Shown one piece after another: positions 44,357 to 52,780 of a stretch of 64,000 nucleotides of DNA. The stretch spans positions 186,001 to 250,000 of the forward strand of contig NZ_CAMFIA010000001.1 of assembly GCF_945952405.1 (NCBI RefSeq), read 5' to 3'. The DNA is from an uncultured Stenotrophomonas sp. (lineage in GTDB: Bacteria > Pseudomonadota > Gammaproteobacteria > Xanthomonadales > Xanthomonadaceae). A program made the position numbers and the translations under genes. The notes beneath the pieces were generated by a model. The model was not told the origin of the DNA, did no database searches, and was given only the letters and a program-made list of their open reading frames with translations. Each line of letters begins with the position of its first letter. The first letter of the stretch is position 1.

Positions 44357-44376
44357 AATTAACTAATTCGTTAATT
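44357..44376. promoter_or_regulatory. probable ArsR-family operator
   Basis: AATTAAC-TAATTC-GTTAATT is a perfect 7-bp inverted repeat with a 6-base spacer, starting 9 bases before the regulator's ATG. It is one of the few AT-rich spots in this area. An inverted repeat of this form at this place is expected for an autoregulated ArsR-type repressor. Confidence 0.75.
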
Positions 44377-44475
44377 GATAGTCCTGCCGCCGCTGGCGGC
44401 TGTCAAGCGCGCCGGTTGCGCCCCCTGCATGCGCTTTGCCATCCTCGCCGCTGGTTTCCGTAGCGTGGAGTTCCG

Positions 44476-45057
44476 ATGCGTCCTGCGTTCCTGCTGGCCC
44501 TGGCCGTGTTGCCCACCCTGGCGTTGGCGCAGTCTGCGCGTGCCGCCAGCACCCCAGCGCCGGCGCAGGATGCCTTCAGCGAGCTGTTCGATACCGCCTG
44601 CATGCGGCACGTTGGCGCGCCGGCGCGGTTGCAGGCGTTGATGGACGCCAATGGACTGGCGCCGCTGCCGCCCGCCGAAGCCGCGACCCTGCTGCAGGGG
44701 CAATCGGGCGTGGCCTGGATGGTGCCGTTGGCCAGTGGCCGCTATGCGGTCAGCTGGGCGGATGATGGCACCTGCACGGTGTACGCGGAAAAGGCCGACG
44801 CAGCGGTGGTGCAGAAGGGGTTCGCACGGCTGGTCCAGGCCGCGCCGAAGCCGCTGCAGGTGCGCTCGCTGCCGGGGCGCGGGCCACTCTCGGCCGACCA
44901 GGTCGCGATCCAGTATGGCTGGGCCACACCGGGGCAGGGCGCGCTGCAGGTGCGCTTCCGACTGGTGACCCGGCAGGCCGCCGATGCCGGTGTGCAGGCC
45001 ATGGCCTCGGTAACCCCGGGTCAAGCGATGCGGGAGCAGAAGGCGCCCGCTCCCTGA
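44476..45057 (+). CDS. conserved periplasmic protein of unknown function
   Basis: The protein has 193 residues with a Sec signal peptide (about 1-19, ALAVLPTLALAQ). The mature protein has two cysteines (TACMRH and DGTCTVY) likely to form a disulfide. The pattern resembles NMCC_0638-like proteins found in Gammaproteobacteria; no function is known to me. GTGGAG precedes the ATG. It is divergent from the ArsR gene. Confidence 0.75.
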   Translation: MRPAFLLALAVLPTLALAQSARAASTPAPAQDAFSELFDTACMRHVGAPARLQALMDANGLAPLPPAEAATLLQGQSGVAWMVPLASGRYAVSWADDGTCTVYAEKADAAVVQKGFARLVQAAPKPLQVRSLPGRGPLSADQVAIQYGWATPGQGALQVRFRLVTRQAADAGVQAMASVTPGQAMREQKAPAP

Positions 45058-45106
45058 CCGGGGCGACGCCGGTGGTTCAGCTTTTCACGCTCCGTGTGGT
45101 ATATCG

Positions 45107-45118
45107 TTTATCGATAAA
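45107..45118. promoter_or_regulatory. palindrome upstream of the DUF2975/XRE pair
   Basis: TTTATCGATAAA is a perfect 12-bp palindrome 42 bases before the TTG start of the DUF2975 gene. It is AT-rich in a GC-rich setting and lies where a promoter is expected. The XRE-type regulator encoded two genes down is the likely ligand. Confidence 0.55.
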
Positions 45119-45160
45119 TCCATCCCGGGGCGGCAGCGCCACCCCAATGCCGGAGGCCGC

Positions 45161-45709
45161 TTGACCGCTCGACCCGCCCGCGCCCGATCCGCGCGAGGCT
45201 TGTTCACCCTGGCCCAGGCCGCCGTACAGGCCGTCCGGGCGATGTGCTGGCTGGGCATCCTGGCCGCACTGCTGGCCGTGCCCCTGGTCGCCCACGACCG
45301 CCGCTGGCTGCTCGACAGCGTCCACGATGCCGCCGCTGCCGCCGCGCATGGCAACGACCTGTTCCTGCATTTCTGCCTGGGCCTCGGCGCGATCGTCGTG
45401 TTGCTGGTGCTGTGCCTGCTGTTCCTGCGCCACTTGCTGCGGCTGCTGGACTCGGCGGCGCGCGAACGGCCGTTCACCCACGCCAATGCGCAGCGCCTGC
45501 AACGCATGGCCTGGCTGATGCTGGCGATGGAGCTGCTGTCGATCCTGATCGGTGCCTATGCGGCCTGGATGGGCCCCGACTTCACCTGGATGGAGGTGGG
45601 CGGTGGCATGTCGATCACCGGCCTGGTCGCGGTGCTGATGCTGTTCGTGCTGGCGCGGGTGTTCGCGGTGGGCGCCGCGATGCGCGACGACCTCGACGGC
45701 GTCATCTGA
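45161..45709 (+). CDS. DUF2975 membrane protein (TTG start)
   Basis: The protein has 182 residues with four transmembrane helices (about 25-47, 68-92, 108-130 and 142-165). This and the coupled downstream XRE-type regulator identify the DUF2975 family. The TTG at 45161 is preceded by GGAGG (45152-45156) at good spacing and no ATG fits. Function is unknown; such pairs may be membrane sensors that hold the regulator. Confidence 0.82.
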   Translation: MTARPARARSARGLFTLAQAAVQAVRAMCWLGILAALLAVPLVAHDRRWLLDSVHDAAAAAAHGNDLFLHFCLGLGAIVVLLVLCLLFLRHLLRLLDSAARERPFTHANAQRLQRMAWLMLAMELLSILIGAYAAWMGPDFTWMEVGGGMSITGLVAVLMLFVLARVFAVGAAMRDDLDGVI

Positions 45710-45933
45710 TGGCGATCGTCATCACCCTGGACCGCGTGCTGCAGGAACGCGGCATGACCCTGTCCGAGCTGGCCGGGCGTATCGACATCACCCTGGCGAA
45801 CCTGTCGATCCTGAAGACCGGCAAGGCGCGCGCCATCCGCTTTTCCACCCTCGATGCGATCTGCCGGGAGCTGCAGTGCACGCCCGGTGACCTGCTTGGG
45901 CATGACCCGGCGCTGGCGCAGGATGCTGACTGA
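45709..45933 (+). CDS. small XRE-family regulator
   Basis: The protein has 74 residues, just one helix-turn-helix domain of the Cro/CI type (LDRVLQERGMTLSELAGRID, then LANLSILKTGKARAIRFSTL). The ATG shares one base with the DUF2975 stop (TGATG). It is of the YozG-like group that accompanies DUF2975 genes. It probably binds the palindrome at 45107. Confidence 0.9.
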   Translation: MAIVITLDRVLQERGMTLSELAGRIDITLANLSILKTGKARAIRFSTLDAICRELQCTPGDLLGHDPALAQDAD

Positions 45934-45976
45934 GTGGCCGCCTTTTTCCCCTACCTACTGACGAAACGGAACTGAA

Positions 45977-47518
45977 ATGGAATGGTTGGCTGACCCCTCG
46001 ATATGGATGGGCCTTGCAACCCTGGTCGTGCTGGAGATCGTGCTCGGCATCGACAACCTGGTGTTCATCGCGATTTTGGCCGACAAACTGCCGCCGCACC
46101 AGCGCGACCGTGCGCGGGTGATCGGCCTGGCGCTGGCGCTGCTGATGCGCCTGGTGCTGCTGGCGGCGCTGGCCTGGATCATGAAACTGACCGAGCCGCT
46201 GCTGACGCTGTTCGATCACAGCTTCTCCGGCCGCGACCTGATCCTGCTGGGCGGCGGCCTGTTCCTGCTGTTCAAGGGCACGATGGAGCTGCACGAGCGG
46301 CTGGAAGGCCGCGAGCACCACGAGGACGGCAAGAAGGTCTATGCCAGCTTCGCGATGGTGGTTGCGCAGATCGTGGTGCTCGACGCGGTGTTCTCGCTGG
46401 ACTCGGTGATCACCGCGGTCGGCATGGTCGACAACCTGGGCGTGATGTACGCCGCGGTGACCATCGCGATGGCGTTGATGCTGGTGGCCAGCAAGCCGCT
46501 GACCCGCTTCGTCAACAAGCATCCCACGGTGGTGGTGCTGTGCCTGGGCTTCCTGCTGATGATCGGTTTCAGCCTGGTCGCCGAGGGCCTGGGCTACAAG
46601 ATCCCGAAGGGCTATCTGTACGCGGCCATCGCTTTCTCGATCCTGGTTGAAGCCTTCAACCAGTGGGTCCGCTTCAACCGCGAACGCAACGAGCGCCGCC
46701 AGCCGTTCCGCCAGCGCACCGCCGACGCGGTGCTGAGGATGCTCGGTGCGCGCCCGGCCAATGGCCACGACGACGAGGACGTGGACGGCAACGAGGACGC
46801 CGCGGAACGCCTGCAGCCGGCCGAACACGAGATGATCCGCAGCGTGCTGGGCCTGGCCGACCGGCCGGTGTCGAGCGTGATGACCGTGCGCGCGGACGTG
46901 CAGTGGATCGACCTGGCACGCGGGCAGGAGGATGTGGTGGCACGCCTGGTGGCGTCGCCGCATACCCGCCTGCTGGTGGGCGACGGTGACCTGGACAGCC
47001 TGCGTGGCGTGGTGCAGAGCCGGGACGTGCTGGCCGACCTGCTGCAGGGCAGGCCGCTGCAGCTGGAAGGCAACCTGCGTGAGCCGCAGTACGTGCTGTC
47101 CAGTGCCAGTGCACTGCAGGCGCTGGAACTGATCCGCCAGCATCCGGTGCCGCTGGCGGTGGCGGTGGACGAGTACGGCAGCGTGGAGGGCCTGGTGACC
47201 GCCAACGACCTGCTGGCCGCCATTGCCGGCGACCTGGTCGATACCCAGGACGAGCGCTATGGCGTGGTTGCGCAGGGCGAGGCGCAATGGGAGGCGGACG
47301 GTGCGCTGACCCTGGACGACCTGCAGCGCCTGGCGGGCGTGTCGCTGCCGCGCAGTGCCGACTACATGACCATTTCCGGCCTGGTGCTGGAACAGCTGGG
47401 CCGCCTGCCGGACATCGGCAACGCGGTGGAGGTGGAGGGGGTGCGCATCACCGTCCTGGCGATGGAGAAGCGCCGCATCGCCCGCCTGCGCGTGGAACGC
47501 CTCGACCCGGCACCGTAG
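45977..47518 (+). CDS. TerC-CBS-CorC_HlyC membrane protein (YegH/YoaE type)
   Basis: The protein has 513 residues. The first 235 form a TerC-type membrane domain with about seven helices ([20 protein letters not shown] and [16 protein letters not shown] carry the conserved acidic residues). Two CBS domains (about 285-410) and a C-terminal CorC_HlyC domain (about 425-510, [16 protein letters not shown]) follow. TerC proteins move metal ions such as Mn2+, often to metallate exported proteins. No yybP-ykoY-type riboswitch fits in the 43-base upstream gap. Confidence 0.9.
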   Translation: MEWLADPSIWMGLATLVVLEIVLGIDNLVFIAILADKLPPHQRDRARVIGLALALLMRLVLLAALAWIMKLTEPLLTLFDHSFSGRDLILLGGGLFLLFKGTMELHERLEGREHHEDGKKVYASFAMVVAQIVVLDAVFSLDSVITAVGMVDNLGVMYAAVTIAMALMLVASKPLTRFVNKHPTVVVLCLGFLLMIGFSLVAEGLGYKIPKGYLYAAIAFSILVEAFNQWVRFNRERNERRQPFRQRTADAVLRMLGARPANGHDDEDVDGNEDAAERLQPAEHEMIRSVLGLADRPVSSVMTVRADVQWIDLARGQEDVVARLVASPHTRLLVGDGDLDSLRGVVQSRDVLADLLQGRPLQLEGNLREPQYVLSSASALQALELIRQHPVPLAVAVDEYGSVEGLVTANDLLAAIAGDLVDTQDERYGVVAQGEAQWEADGALTLDDLQRLAGVSLPRSADYMTISGLVLEQLGRLPDIGNAVEVEGVRITVLAMEKRRIARLRVERLDPAP

Positions 47519-47524
47519 CCCCTT

Positions 47525-47590
47525 GTAGAGCCGAGCCCATGCTCGGCTGCTCCGCGTATCTTGTAGCGCCGAGCGGAGGCTCGGCTCTAC
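47525..47590. repeat. SMAG-type palindromic repeat pair
   Basis: Two GTAG-started palindromes stand side by side: the first with stem AGCCGAGC / GCTCGGCT (47529-47548, loop CCAT), the second at 47563-47590 with outer GTAG / CTAC and inner GCCGAGC / GCTCGGC. The form and the GTAG end are those of SMAG repeats known from S. maltophilia. They fill most of the gap after the TerC gene and may end or stabilise its transcript. Confidence 0.85.
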
Positions 47591-47639
47591 CCACCAGGGC
47601 GTCCTGCGGTCACCATGGTGGGCCCGCTTTCTTTCCAGG

Positions 47640-48776
47640 ATGGTTGCAGTGCTGAGTACGATCGGTTTGTTGATGGGCCTGTATGTGGCCTGGCGCCTGT
47701 TCTGGCCGCTGCGCATGCCCACCACGTTGAAGGTCGTGCTGTCATTGCTGCTGGTCGGCGTTGCCGTGCAGCTGCGCATCGTTGCCACCTTCTGGGGCAC
47801 GATGGCGTCGCCTGAGATCCCGAAGCTGGCCATCGCCACGCTGGCCACCGGCTCCACCGCGGTCCTGCTGCTGGCACTGGTCCTGCTGCTGCTGGATGCA
47901 GCCCTGCTCGCCTCGCGCCTGCTGCGCTGGCCGCGTGCGCTGTCAGTGTTGCGGGCGCCGAAGCTGCGGCCGGTGTGTGCTGTGCTCGCACTGCTGCTCA
48001 GCGGCTACGGCGTCAGCCAGGGCATGGCCGTGCCCAAGCCGCGGCAGGTCGAAGTGGACATTGCCGGGCTGCCGGCCGCGTTCGACGGCTACCGGGTGTT
48101 GCAGCTGACCGACATCCACGCCAGCCGCCTGCTGACCGGCGACTGGGTGCGCAGGGTCGTGGATGAGAGCAACGCACTGAAGCCGGACCTGATCGTGATC
48201 ACCGGCGACCTCATCGACGGCAGTGTCGAGGCCCGCCGTGACGACGCGCGCCCACTCGCGGACCTGCGGGCGCCGGACGGTGTCATCGCCATCACCGGCA
48301 ACCACGAGTATTACGCGCAGTACCAGGCGTGGATGCAGGCGTTCCGCGCGCTGCACATGCAGGTGCTGGAGAACAGCCACCTGCAGGTACGCCGCGGTGA
48401 CGCGGCGCTGACCATCGCCGGGGTCACCGATCCGGTGGCCGCCCGCTACGGCCTGCCGCTGCCGGACCTGGAAGCCGCGCTGGCCGGTGCCGATCCATCG
48501 GCTCCGGTGATCCTGCTCGACCACCGCCCGCGCAATGCGCGCGAAGCGGCCGCGCGCGGGGTGAAGCTGCAGTTGTCCGGGCACACCCATGGCGGCCAGA
48601 TCATCGGCATGGACCAGCTGGTGAAGCGGGCCAACGGTGGCTATGTCTCCGGTCGCTACGACGTGGATGGCATGACGCTGTACGTGAGCAATGGTGCCGG
48701 CCTCTGGGCGGGTTTTCCGGCGCGCATCGGCGTGCCCTCGGAGATCACCCTGGTCACGTTGCGCCGCGCACCGTGA
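47640..48776 (+). CDS. membrane-bound metallophosphoesterase
   Basis: The protein has 378 residues. Four transmembrane helices lie in the first 140 residues. The calcineurin-like domain has all metal motifs: QLTDIHAS, VITGDLIDG, ITGNHEYY, LLDHRP and SGHTHGGQ. The family (YaeI-like) includes UDP-diacylglucosamine-type pyrophosphohydrolases and uncharacterised enzymes. The start may be the GTG at 47649, for which AGGA is better spaced than for the ATG at 47640. Confidence 0.9.
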   Translation: MVAVLSTIGLLMGLYVAWRLFWPLRMPTTLKVVLSLLLVGVAVQLRIVATFWGTMASPEIPKLAIATLATGSTAVLLLALVLLLLDAALLASRLLRWPRALSVLRAPKLRPVCAVLALLLSGYGVSQGMAVPKPRQVEVDIAGLPAAFDGYRVLQLTDIHASRLLTGDWVRRVVDESNALKPDLIVITGDLIDGSVEARRDDARPLADLRAPDGVIAITGNHEYYAQYQAWMQAFRALHMQVLENSHLQVRRGDAALTIAGVTDPVAARYGLPLPDLEAALAGADPSAPVILLDHRPRNAREAAARGVKLQLSGHTHGGQIIGMDQLVKRANGGYVSGRYDVDGMTLYVSNGAGLWAGFPARIGVPSEITLVTLRRAP

Positions 48777-48787
48777 TGCAGACGCCG

Positions 48788-48824
48788 GGGTCAGATCCCT
48801 TTCCAAGGGAAAGGGATCTGACCC
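48788..48824. repeat. long perfect hairpin after the phosphoesterase gene
   Basis: GGGTCAGATCCCTTTCC (48788-48804) and its exact complement (48808-48824) are separated by AAG. The 17-bp stem begins 11 bases after the stop codon. There is no T-run, so it is not a textbook terminator, but it should strongly affect transcript ends. It looks like a dispersed repeat of the genus. Confidence 0.8.
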
Positions 48825-48857
48825 GGATCATGAAGTATCAAAACCAGGGAAGACGCA

Positions 48858-49871
48858 GTGCAGGGAATGCATCATTCAATCCGACGTCCACGCCATGCCG
48901 CACTGTTGATCGCCGCGCTGCTGCTGGCGGCCTGCCAGCGCACGCCTGAACTGCCGGCCCAGGTACCCGTTGCAGACACTCCGGTTGTCGCGCCAACGGC
49001 CGCCACCGATCTCTCGCCGCTGCTGGATGCCCTGCCGACCTGTGCGCTGGAGGGCTGGTACATCGATCAGCAGACCGAGCGCCCGGCCCATCCCTGGCTG
49101 GCTGCGAATGCGCCGCAGCCCTGCAGGGTGGACCTGGAGAACGAGATCGCCACGTTCTGCGTGCAGGGGCAGTGGAAGGGGCTGCCGGTGGAGCAGGTGA
49201 TCCTGCCGACGATGACCTTCGTTTCATTCCGCGGGGCCAGGATCGGCCTGCCGCTGGAGAAGGCACGTCCCATCGTCCGCCAGCGCTTCGGGCAGGTGTT
49301 CCCGGGGGGCGCGGCTTACGAGGCCGGCCGCGAGCCGAAGCTGATGGCCGATCCCGAGGATGCGCAGCGCTCGTGGCTGCTGTGCAGCACACCGGAACCG
49401 GGCGACGACGTGGAGGGGCAGGCACGCGCCGGCTATTCCGGCATGAATCTGCCTTACGACCACAGCGGTTGCAGCTACCGCTACAGCCCGGTCGATTTCT
49501 GCGATGCGCAGCACCGTGCCCGCATCGAGGAAGCACTCCGCACCCGCACGCCCGATTTCAACCAGCACTACCTGTTGGTCCAGGTCGATGATCGCCCGGA
49601 GTACTTCCAGCGCACGCTGGTGCTGGTTGATACCCGCACCGGCAGGGCGACCCCGCTGCCGATCGATGCCTTCACCGGGCCGGCGGGGAAGGGCGGAGAG
49701 GCCACCGGCTACGGGACCCTGGAAACGGGCGTGGACCAGCAGCAGTTCTGCCTCGAGGGTGCGTTGCTGGTCTACCGCGTGTTCGAGCAGGGGCGCTTCT
49801 GCTTCGGCTTTGACGGTGAACGCTTCAGCGGCCATCAGACCCAGTACATGCAGGCCGCCGAGGCGCCCTAG
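48858..49871 (+). CDS. lipoprotein of unknown function
   Basis: The protein has 337 residues from GTG 48858 (or 334 from ATG 48867; AGGGA is better spaced for the GTG). The lipobox LLLAAC (cysteine about 26) shows a lipoprotein. The mature protein has about eight further cysteines (such as PTCALEG, QPCRVDL, TFCVQGQ, WLLCSTP, SGCSYRY), so several disulfides are likely. I do not recognise the family. It stands alone between a hairpin and an MFS gene. Confidence 0.75.
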   Translation: MQGMHHSIRRPRHAALLIAALLLAACQRTPELPAQVPVADTPVVAPTAATDLSPLLDALPTCALEGWYIDQQTERPAHPWLAANAPQPCRVDLENEIATFCVQGQWKGLPVEQVILPTMTFVSFRGARIGLPLEKARPIVRQRFGQVFPGGAAYEAGREPKLMADPEDAQRSWLLCSTPEPGDDVEGQARAGYSGMNLPYDHSGCSYRYSPVDFCDAQHRARIEEALRTRTPDFNQHYLLVQVDDRPEYFQRTLVLVDTRTGRATPLPIDAFTGPAGKGGEATGYGTLETGVDQQQFCLEGALLVYRVFEQGRFCFGFDGERFSGHQTQYMQAAEAP

Positions 49872-49898
49872 AGGGAGCGCAGGAAGGAGTGCACGGCG

Positions 49899-49991
49899 AT
49901 GAAGTTCGTCCGGGCGAAATGGCACCTGCGCGGGCGCGATGAGGTGCTGCCGGTCAGCCGCCGCTACCTGGGCGCGTTCCGCGCCATGTAG
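49899..49991 (+). pseudogene. possible LytTR-domain remnant or 30-residue ORF
   Basis: A 30-codon frame begins at an ATG with GGAAGGAG ten bases upstream. Its second half (VLPVSRRYLGAFRAM) resembles the C-terminal end of LytTR DNA-binding domains. No upstream part of such a regulator is present, so it would be a fragment left by deletion or a small gene of its own. Confidence 0.3.
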
Positions 49992-50081
49992 GCATGGCCC
50001 TGACCCACGTTTCACCCCGCCCATGACACCCTGCTGCTGACCTGCACGAACGGGACCCGGGCTGTTGAAGGCGAACACGCA

Positions 50082-51341
50082 ATGACCGCGGCGCGGCAGC
50101 GCTCGATGTGGGTGGCCGGCCTGTCCACGGTGGTGGAGTGGTACGACTTCACCCTGTACCTGTACTTCGCCACGGTGCTGTCGCGGGTGTTCTTCGGCGG
50201 TGGCGAGCAGGCACTGCTGGTCACCCTGGCCGGCTTCGCGGTCTCCTACCTGATGCGCCCGCTGGGCGCGCTGTGCTTCGGCCACCTCGGCGACCGGCTC
50301 GGCCGGCGCTGGATGCTGCTGGCGTCGATGGCCTTGATGGCAGCGGCGATGCTGGCCACCGCCCTGCTGCCGACTGCGGCCAGCGCAGGCACCACGGCGG
50401 GCATACTGCTGCTGGCGCTGCGCTGCGTGATGGCATTCTCGGTGGGCGGTGAATACACCGGCGTGGTGGCGTATCTGCTGGAAAGCGCGCCGGTGCGGCG
50501 GCGCGGGCTGGTCACCTCGCTCGCTTCGGCGGCCAGTGAAGTGGGTGCGCTGCTGGCGGTGGCGATCTCGGCGCTCACCGTGGCGCTGCTGCCCACCCCG
50601 CAGCTGGACAGTTGGGGCTGGCGCATTCCGTTCTTCGTTGGTGCTGCACTCGCGCTGGTGATCCTGGTCGCGCGCTCGGGCATGCATGAATCACCAGAGT
50701 TCGAGCGCCAGCGCCACGAGGGCAGCATTCCGGCGACACCGCTTCGCCACGTACTGCGCAATCATCCGCTGGCGGTGGCCCGCACCTTCGCGATTTCGGC
50801 GCTGGGCTCGATCACCTACTACGTCGGCATCACCTATGTGCCGGCCTTCCTGCATGCGCAGGGGCATGACGAAGGTGACGCGCTGTGGCTGTCGACGATT
50901 GCAGCGGTGGCGGTGATCGCGATCACGCCGCTGTGTGGTGCATTGTCCGACCGGGTCGGGCGGCGACCGATGCTGCTGGGCCTGACCGTGCTGGCGGCGC
51001 TGCTGCCGCTGTCGCTGTTCGCCTGGATGGCACAGGCACCTCCGCTGGGCATCGCGCTGGCCGCGGTGCTGCTGGCCTGCGTGGCCGGTGGCGTGAGTGC
51101 AGTCGCTGCGCCGGCCACGGCCGAACAGTTCCCGGGCGAAGGCCGGGTCAGTGGGCTGGCGCTGGGGGTGACCATGGCGACGGCAGTGTTCGGCGGTGCG
51201 ACACCCTGGCTGGCGCAATGGTGGGTGGAGCGCAGTGGCTGGGCGGCAGCGCCGGGCGCGATGATCGCGCTGGTGGCGGTGCTGGTGCTGCCGGTGCTGT
51301 GGACCCTGCCCGAGACGGTCCCGGGCAGGGCCAAGCGGTGA
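50082..51341 (+). CDS. MFS transporter of the metabolite:H+ symporter group
   Basis: The protein has 419 residues and twelve transmembrane helices. The start (VVEWYDFTLYLYFATVLSRV) and the loop after helix 2 (FGHLGDRLGRRWMLLASM) are those of the MHS family (ProP, ShiA, KgtP). Substrates of the family are organic acids, betaines and others, not readable here. It is convergent with the nucleoside hydrolase gene, with only 4 bases between the stops. Confidence 0.88.
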   Translation: MTAARQRSMWVAGLSTVVEWYDFTLYLYFATVLSRVFFGGGEQALLVTLAGFAVSYLMRPLGALCFGHLGDRLGRRWMLLASMALMAAAMLATALLPTAASAGTTAGILLLALRCVMAFSVGGEYTGVVAYLLESAPVRRRGLVTSLASAASEVGALLAVAISALTVALLPTPQLDSWGWRIPFFVGAALALVILVARSGMHESPEFERQRHEGSIPATPLRHVLRNHPLAVARTFAISALGSITYYVGITYVPAFLHAQGHDEGDALWLSTIAAVAVIAITPLCGALSDRVGRRPMLLGLTVLAALLPLSLFAWMAQAPPLGIALAAVLLACVAGGVSAVAAPATAEQFPGEGRVSGLALGVTMATAVFGGATPWLAQWWVERSGWAAAPGAMIALVAVLVLPVLWTLPETVPGRAKR

Positions 51342-51345
51342 CCGA

Positions 51346-52293
51346 TCAGACCTTCAGGGTCTGCTCGATGTCGGCCAGTACCGCGGCCGCATCCACGCCC
51401 ATGGCAATCGACTGCAGCACGTGGCCGTCCCACACGCTGGGACCGAACGCCAGGCCTTCCGGCTTGGGAATGGTCATGCCGCGGGCAACGCCGTCGGTGG
51501 CCACGCGCACGCTGGCGCGTTCGAACTGGAACAGTTCCGGGCGGGTCAGCGCAATGCAGGCACAGCAGTCGTGCACCACCATGCCCTTGTGCCCGGCCTG
51601 CAGGTAGAAGTCCACGTAGTCCTGCGACAGCGCACGGACCAGCTCGGCGTCGGCACCGCCGATGGCGGCCAGCTTGTCCAGGCCGTCACGGTCCATTTCC
51701 ACGCGGGTGGTCACGTCCAGGCCGATCGCGGTGACTGGCCAGTTGGCGGTGAACACCACGTCGGCAGCTTCGGCATCGCCCCAGATGTTGGCCTCGGCGG
51801 CCGGGGTGATGTTGCCATTGACGTGGAAGGCGCCGCCCATGATCACCACGCCACGCACCAGGCCGGCAATGTCCGGCGCCTGCTGCAGGGCCAGGGCCAG
51901 GTTGGTCATGCGGCCGACTGCGACCAGGGTCACGTCGCCCGGATGGGCACGGACCAGGTCGATGATCAGCTGATGGGCCGGGCGCGCATCGGCGGCCACG
52001 TCCAGCTGGGCTGGCACCGGGTGGTTGCCCAGTCCGTTGTGGCCGTGGATATGCACCGGCCACGCTTCCGGGGTTGCTTCAGGTTGCAGCGGGCCGCCGG
52101 CACCACGTGCGACCGGTGCGGCAAAGCCCCAGGCCTGCTTCAGGTACAGGGCGTTGTGCGTGGTCGATTCCACCGAGGCATTGCCAAAGGTGGTGGTGAC
52201 GCCGATCAGGTCGATCTGCGCGTGCTTGTGCAGGTACAGCAGGGCCAGGGCGTCGTCGACGCCCGGGTCGGTATCGAAAATGACTTTCAGCAT
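51346..52293 (-). CDS. nucleoside hydrolase, inosine/uridine-preferring type
   Basis: The protein has 315 residues. The N-terminal signature IFDTDPGVDDALAL binds the catalytic calcium. NIWGDAEAADVVF and the C-terminal GPSVWDGH complete the active site, and GAFHVNGNITPAAEAN is also conserved. It splits ribonucleosides to base and ribose. No signal peptide, so it is cytoplasmic and serves nucleoside salvage. No transporter is linked in the same direction. Confidence 0.92.
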   Translation of the reverse strand: MLKVIFDTDPGVDDALALLYLHKHAQIDLIGVTTTFGNASVESTTHNALYLKQAWGFAAPVARGAGGPLQPEATPEAWPVHIHGHNGLGNHPVPAQLDVAADARPAHQLIIDLVRAHPGDVTLVAVGRMTNLALALQQAPDIAGLVRGVVIMGGAFHVNGNITPAAEANIWGDAEAADVVFTANWPVTAIGLDVTTRVEMDRDGLDKLAAIGGADAELVRALSQDYVDFYLQAGHKGMVVHDCCACIALTRPELFQFERASVRVATDGVARGMTIPKPEGLAFGPSVWDGHVLQSIAMGVDAAAVLADIEQTLKV

Positions 52294-52443
52294 GTTGTTG
52301 TTCTTCTTCTTCCGTGTGGTGCAGGGGGCGCCGGCGGCCCGGAGGCAGGCCGGCGCGCCCTACATTGTCCCATCTTCATGACAGCCAGGGCGAACCGGCG
52401 CGGTGGTGCTATGGTCAGCGGCACCCAGGGAGGGAGTACCCCC

Positions 52444-52635
52444 ATGCTGATCATCGCTCTGCTGCTGGTCCTGCTGGTGCTGGGTCTGAACCTGGCGGCC
52501 ACCGTGGTCGTCGTCAGGCGCGATGGACTGTCCGCCGCTGGCCGTAGCGTGCAGCTGCTGCTGGTCTGGCTGCTGCCGCTGGTTGGGGCGATCCTGTGCA
52601 TGGCGCTGGCCACGGCGGACGGTTCCGGCCGTTGA
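52444..52635 (+). CDS. small two-helix membrane protein (PLDc_N-like)
   Basis: The protein has 63 residues with two transmembrane helices (about 2-23 and 36-56). The second helix (LLVWLLPLVGAILCMAL) resembles the phospholipase D N-terminal membrane motif found in small bacterial proteins. GGGAGGGAG is present before the ATG. Function unknown. Confidence 0.65.
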   Translation: MLIIALLLVLLVLGLNLAATVVVVRRDGLSAAGRSVQLLLVWLLPLVGAILCMALATADGSGR

Positions 52636-52655
52636 AGACGGGCAGCGTGCCTTTT

Positions 52656-52708
52656 GTAGCGCCGGCCAGATCCCGGAAGTCGTGAGCCGAGCGCAGGCTC
52701 GGCTCTAC
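52656..52708. repeat. SMAG-type repeat
   Basis: It begins with GTAGCGCCGG and ends with a 24-base unit (52685-52708) made of stem AGCCGAG / CTCGGCT, loop CGCAGG-like, and the terminal CTAC. The same 24 bases occur at 55208 and 55244. It lies between the small membrane protein and the TonB receptor gene. Confidence 0.82.
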
Positions 52709-52780
52709 ATTTGAGAACCGCAGCTCCTGCTGCGCCGAGCGCATCAGCGGGAGCCGGGATGTGCCCGGCCCCCGGGGGGC

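Noticed and set aside
45934-45976. Manganese riboswitch (yybP-ykoY) upstream of the TerC-type gene
   Set aside because: Only 43 bases separate the genes, too few for this riboswitch, and its conserved core is not seen.
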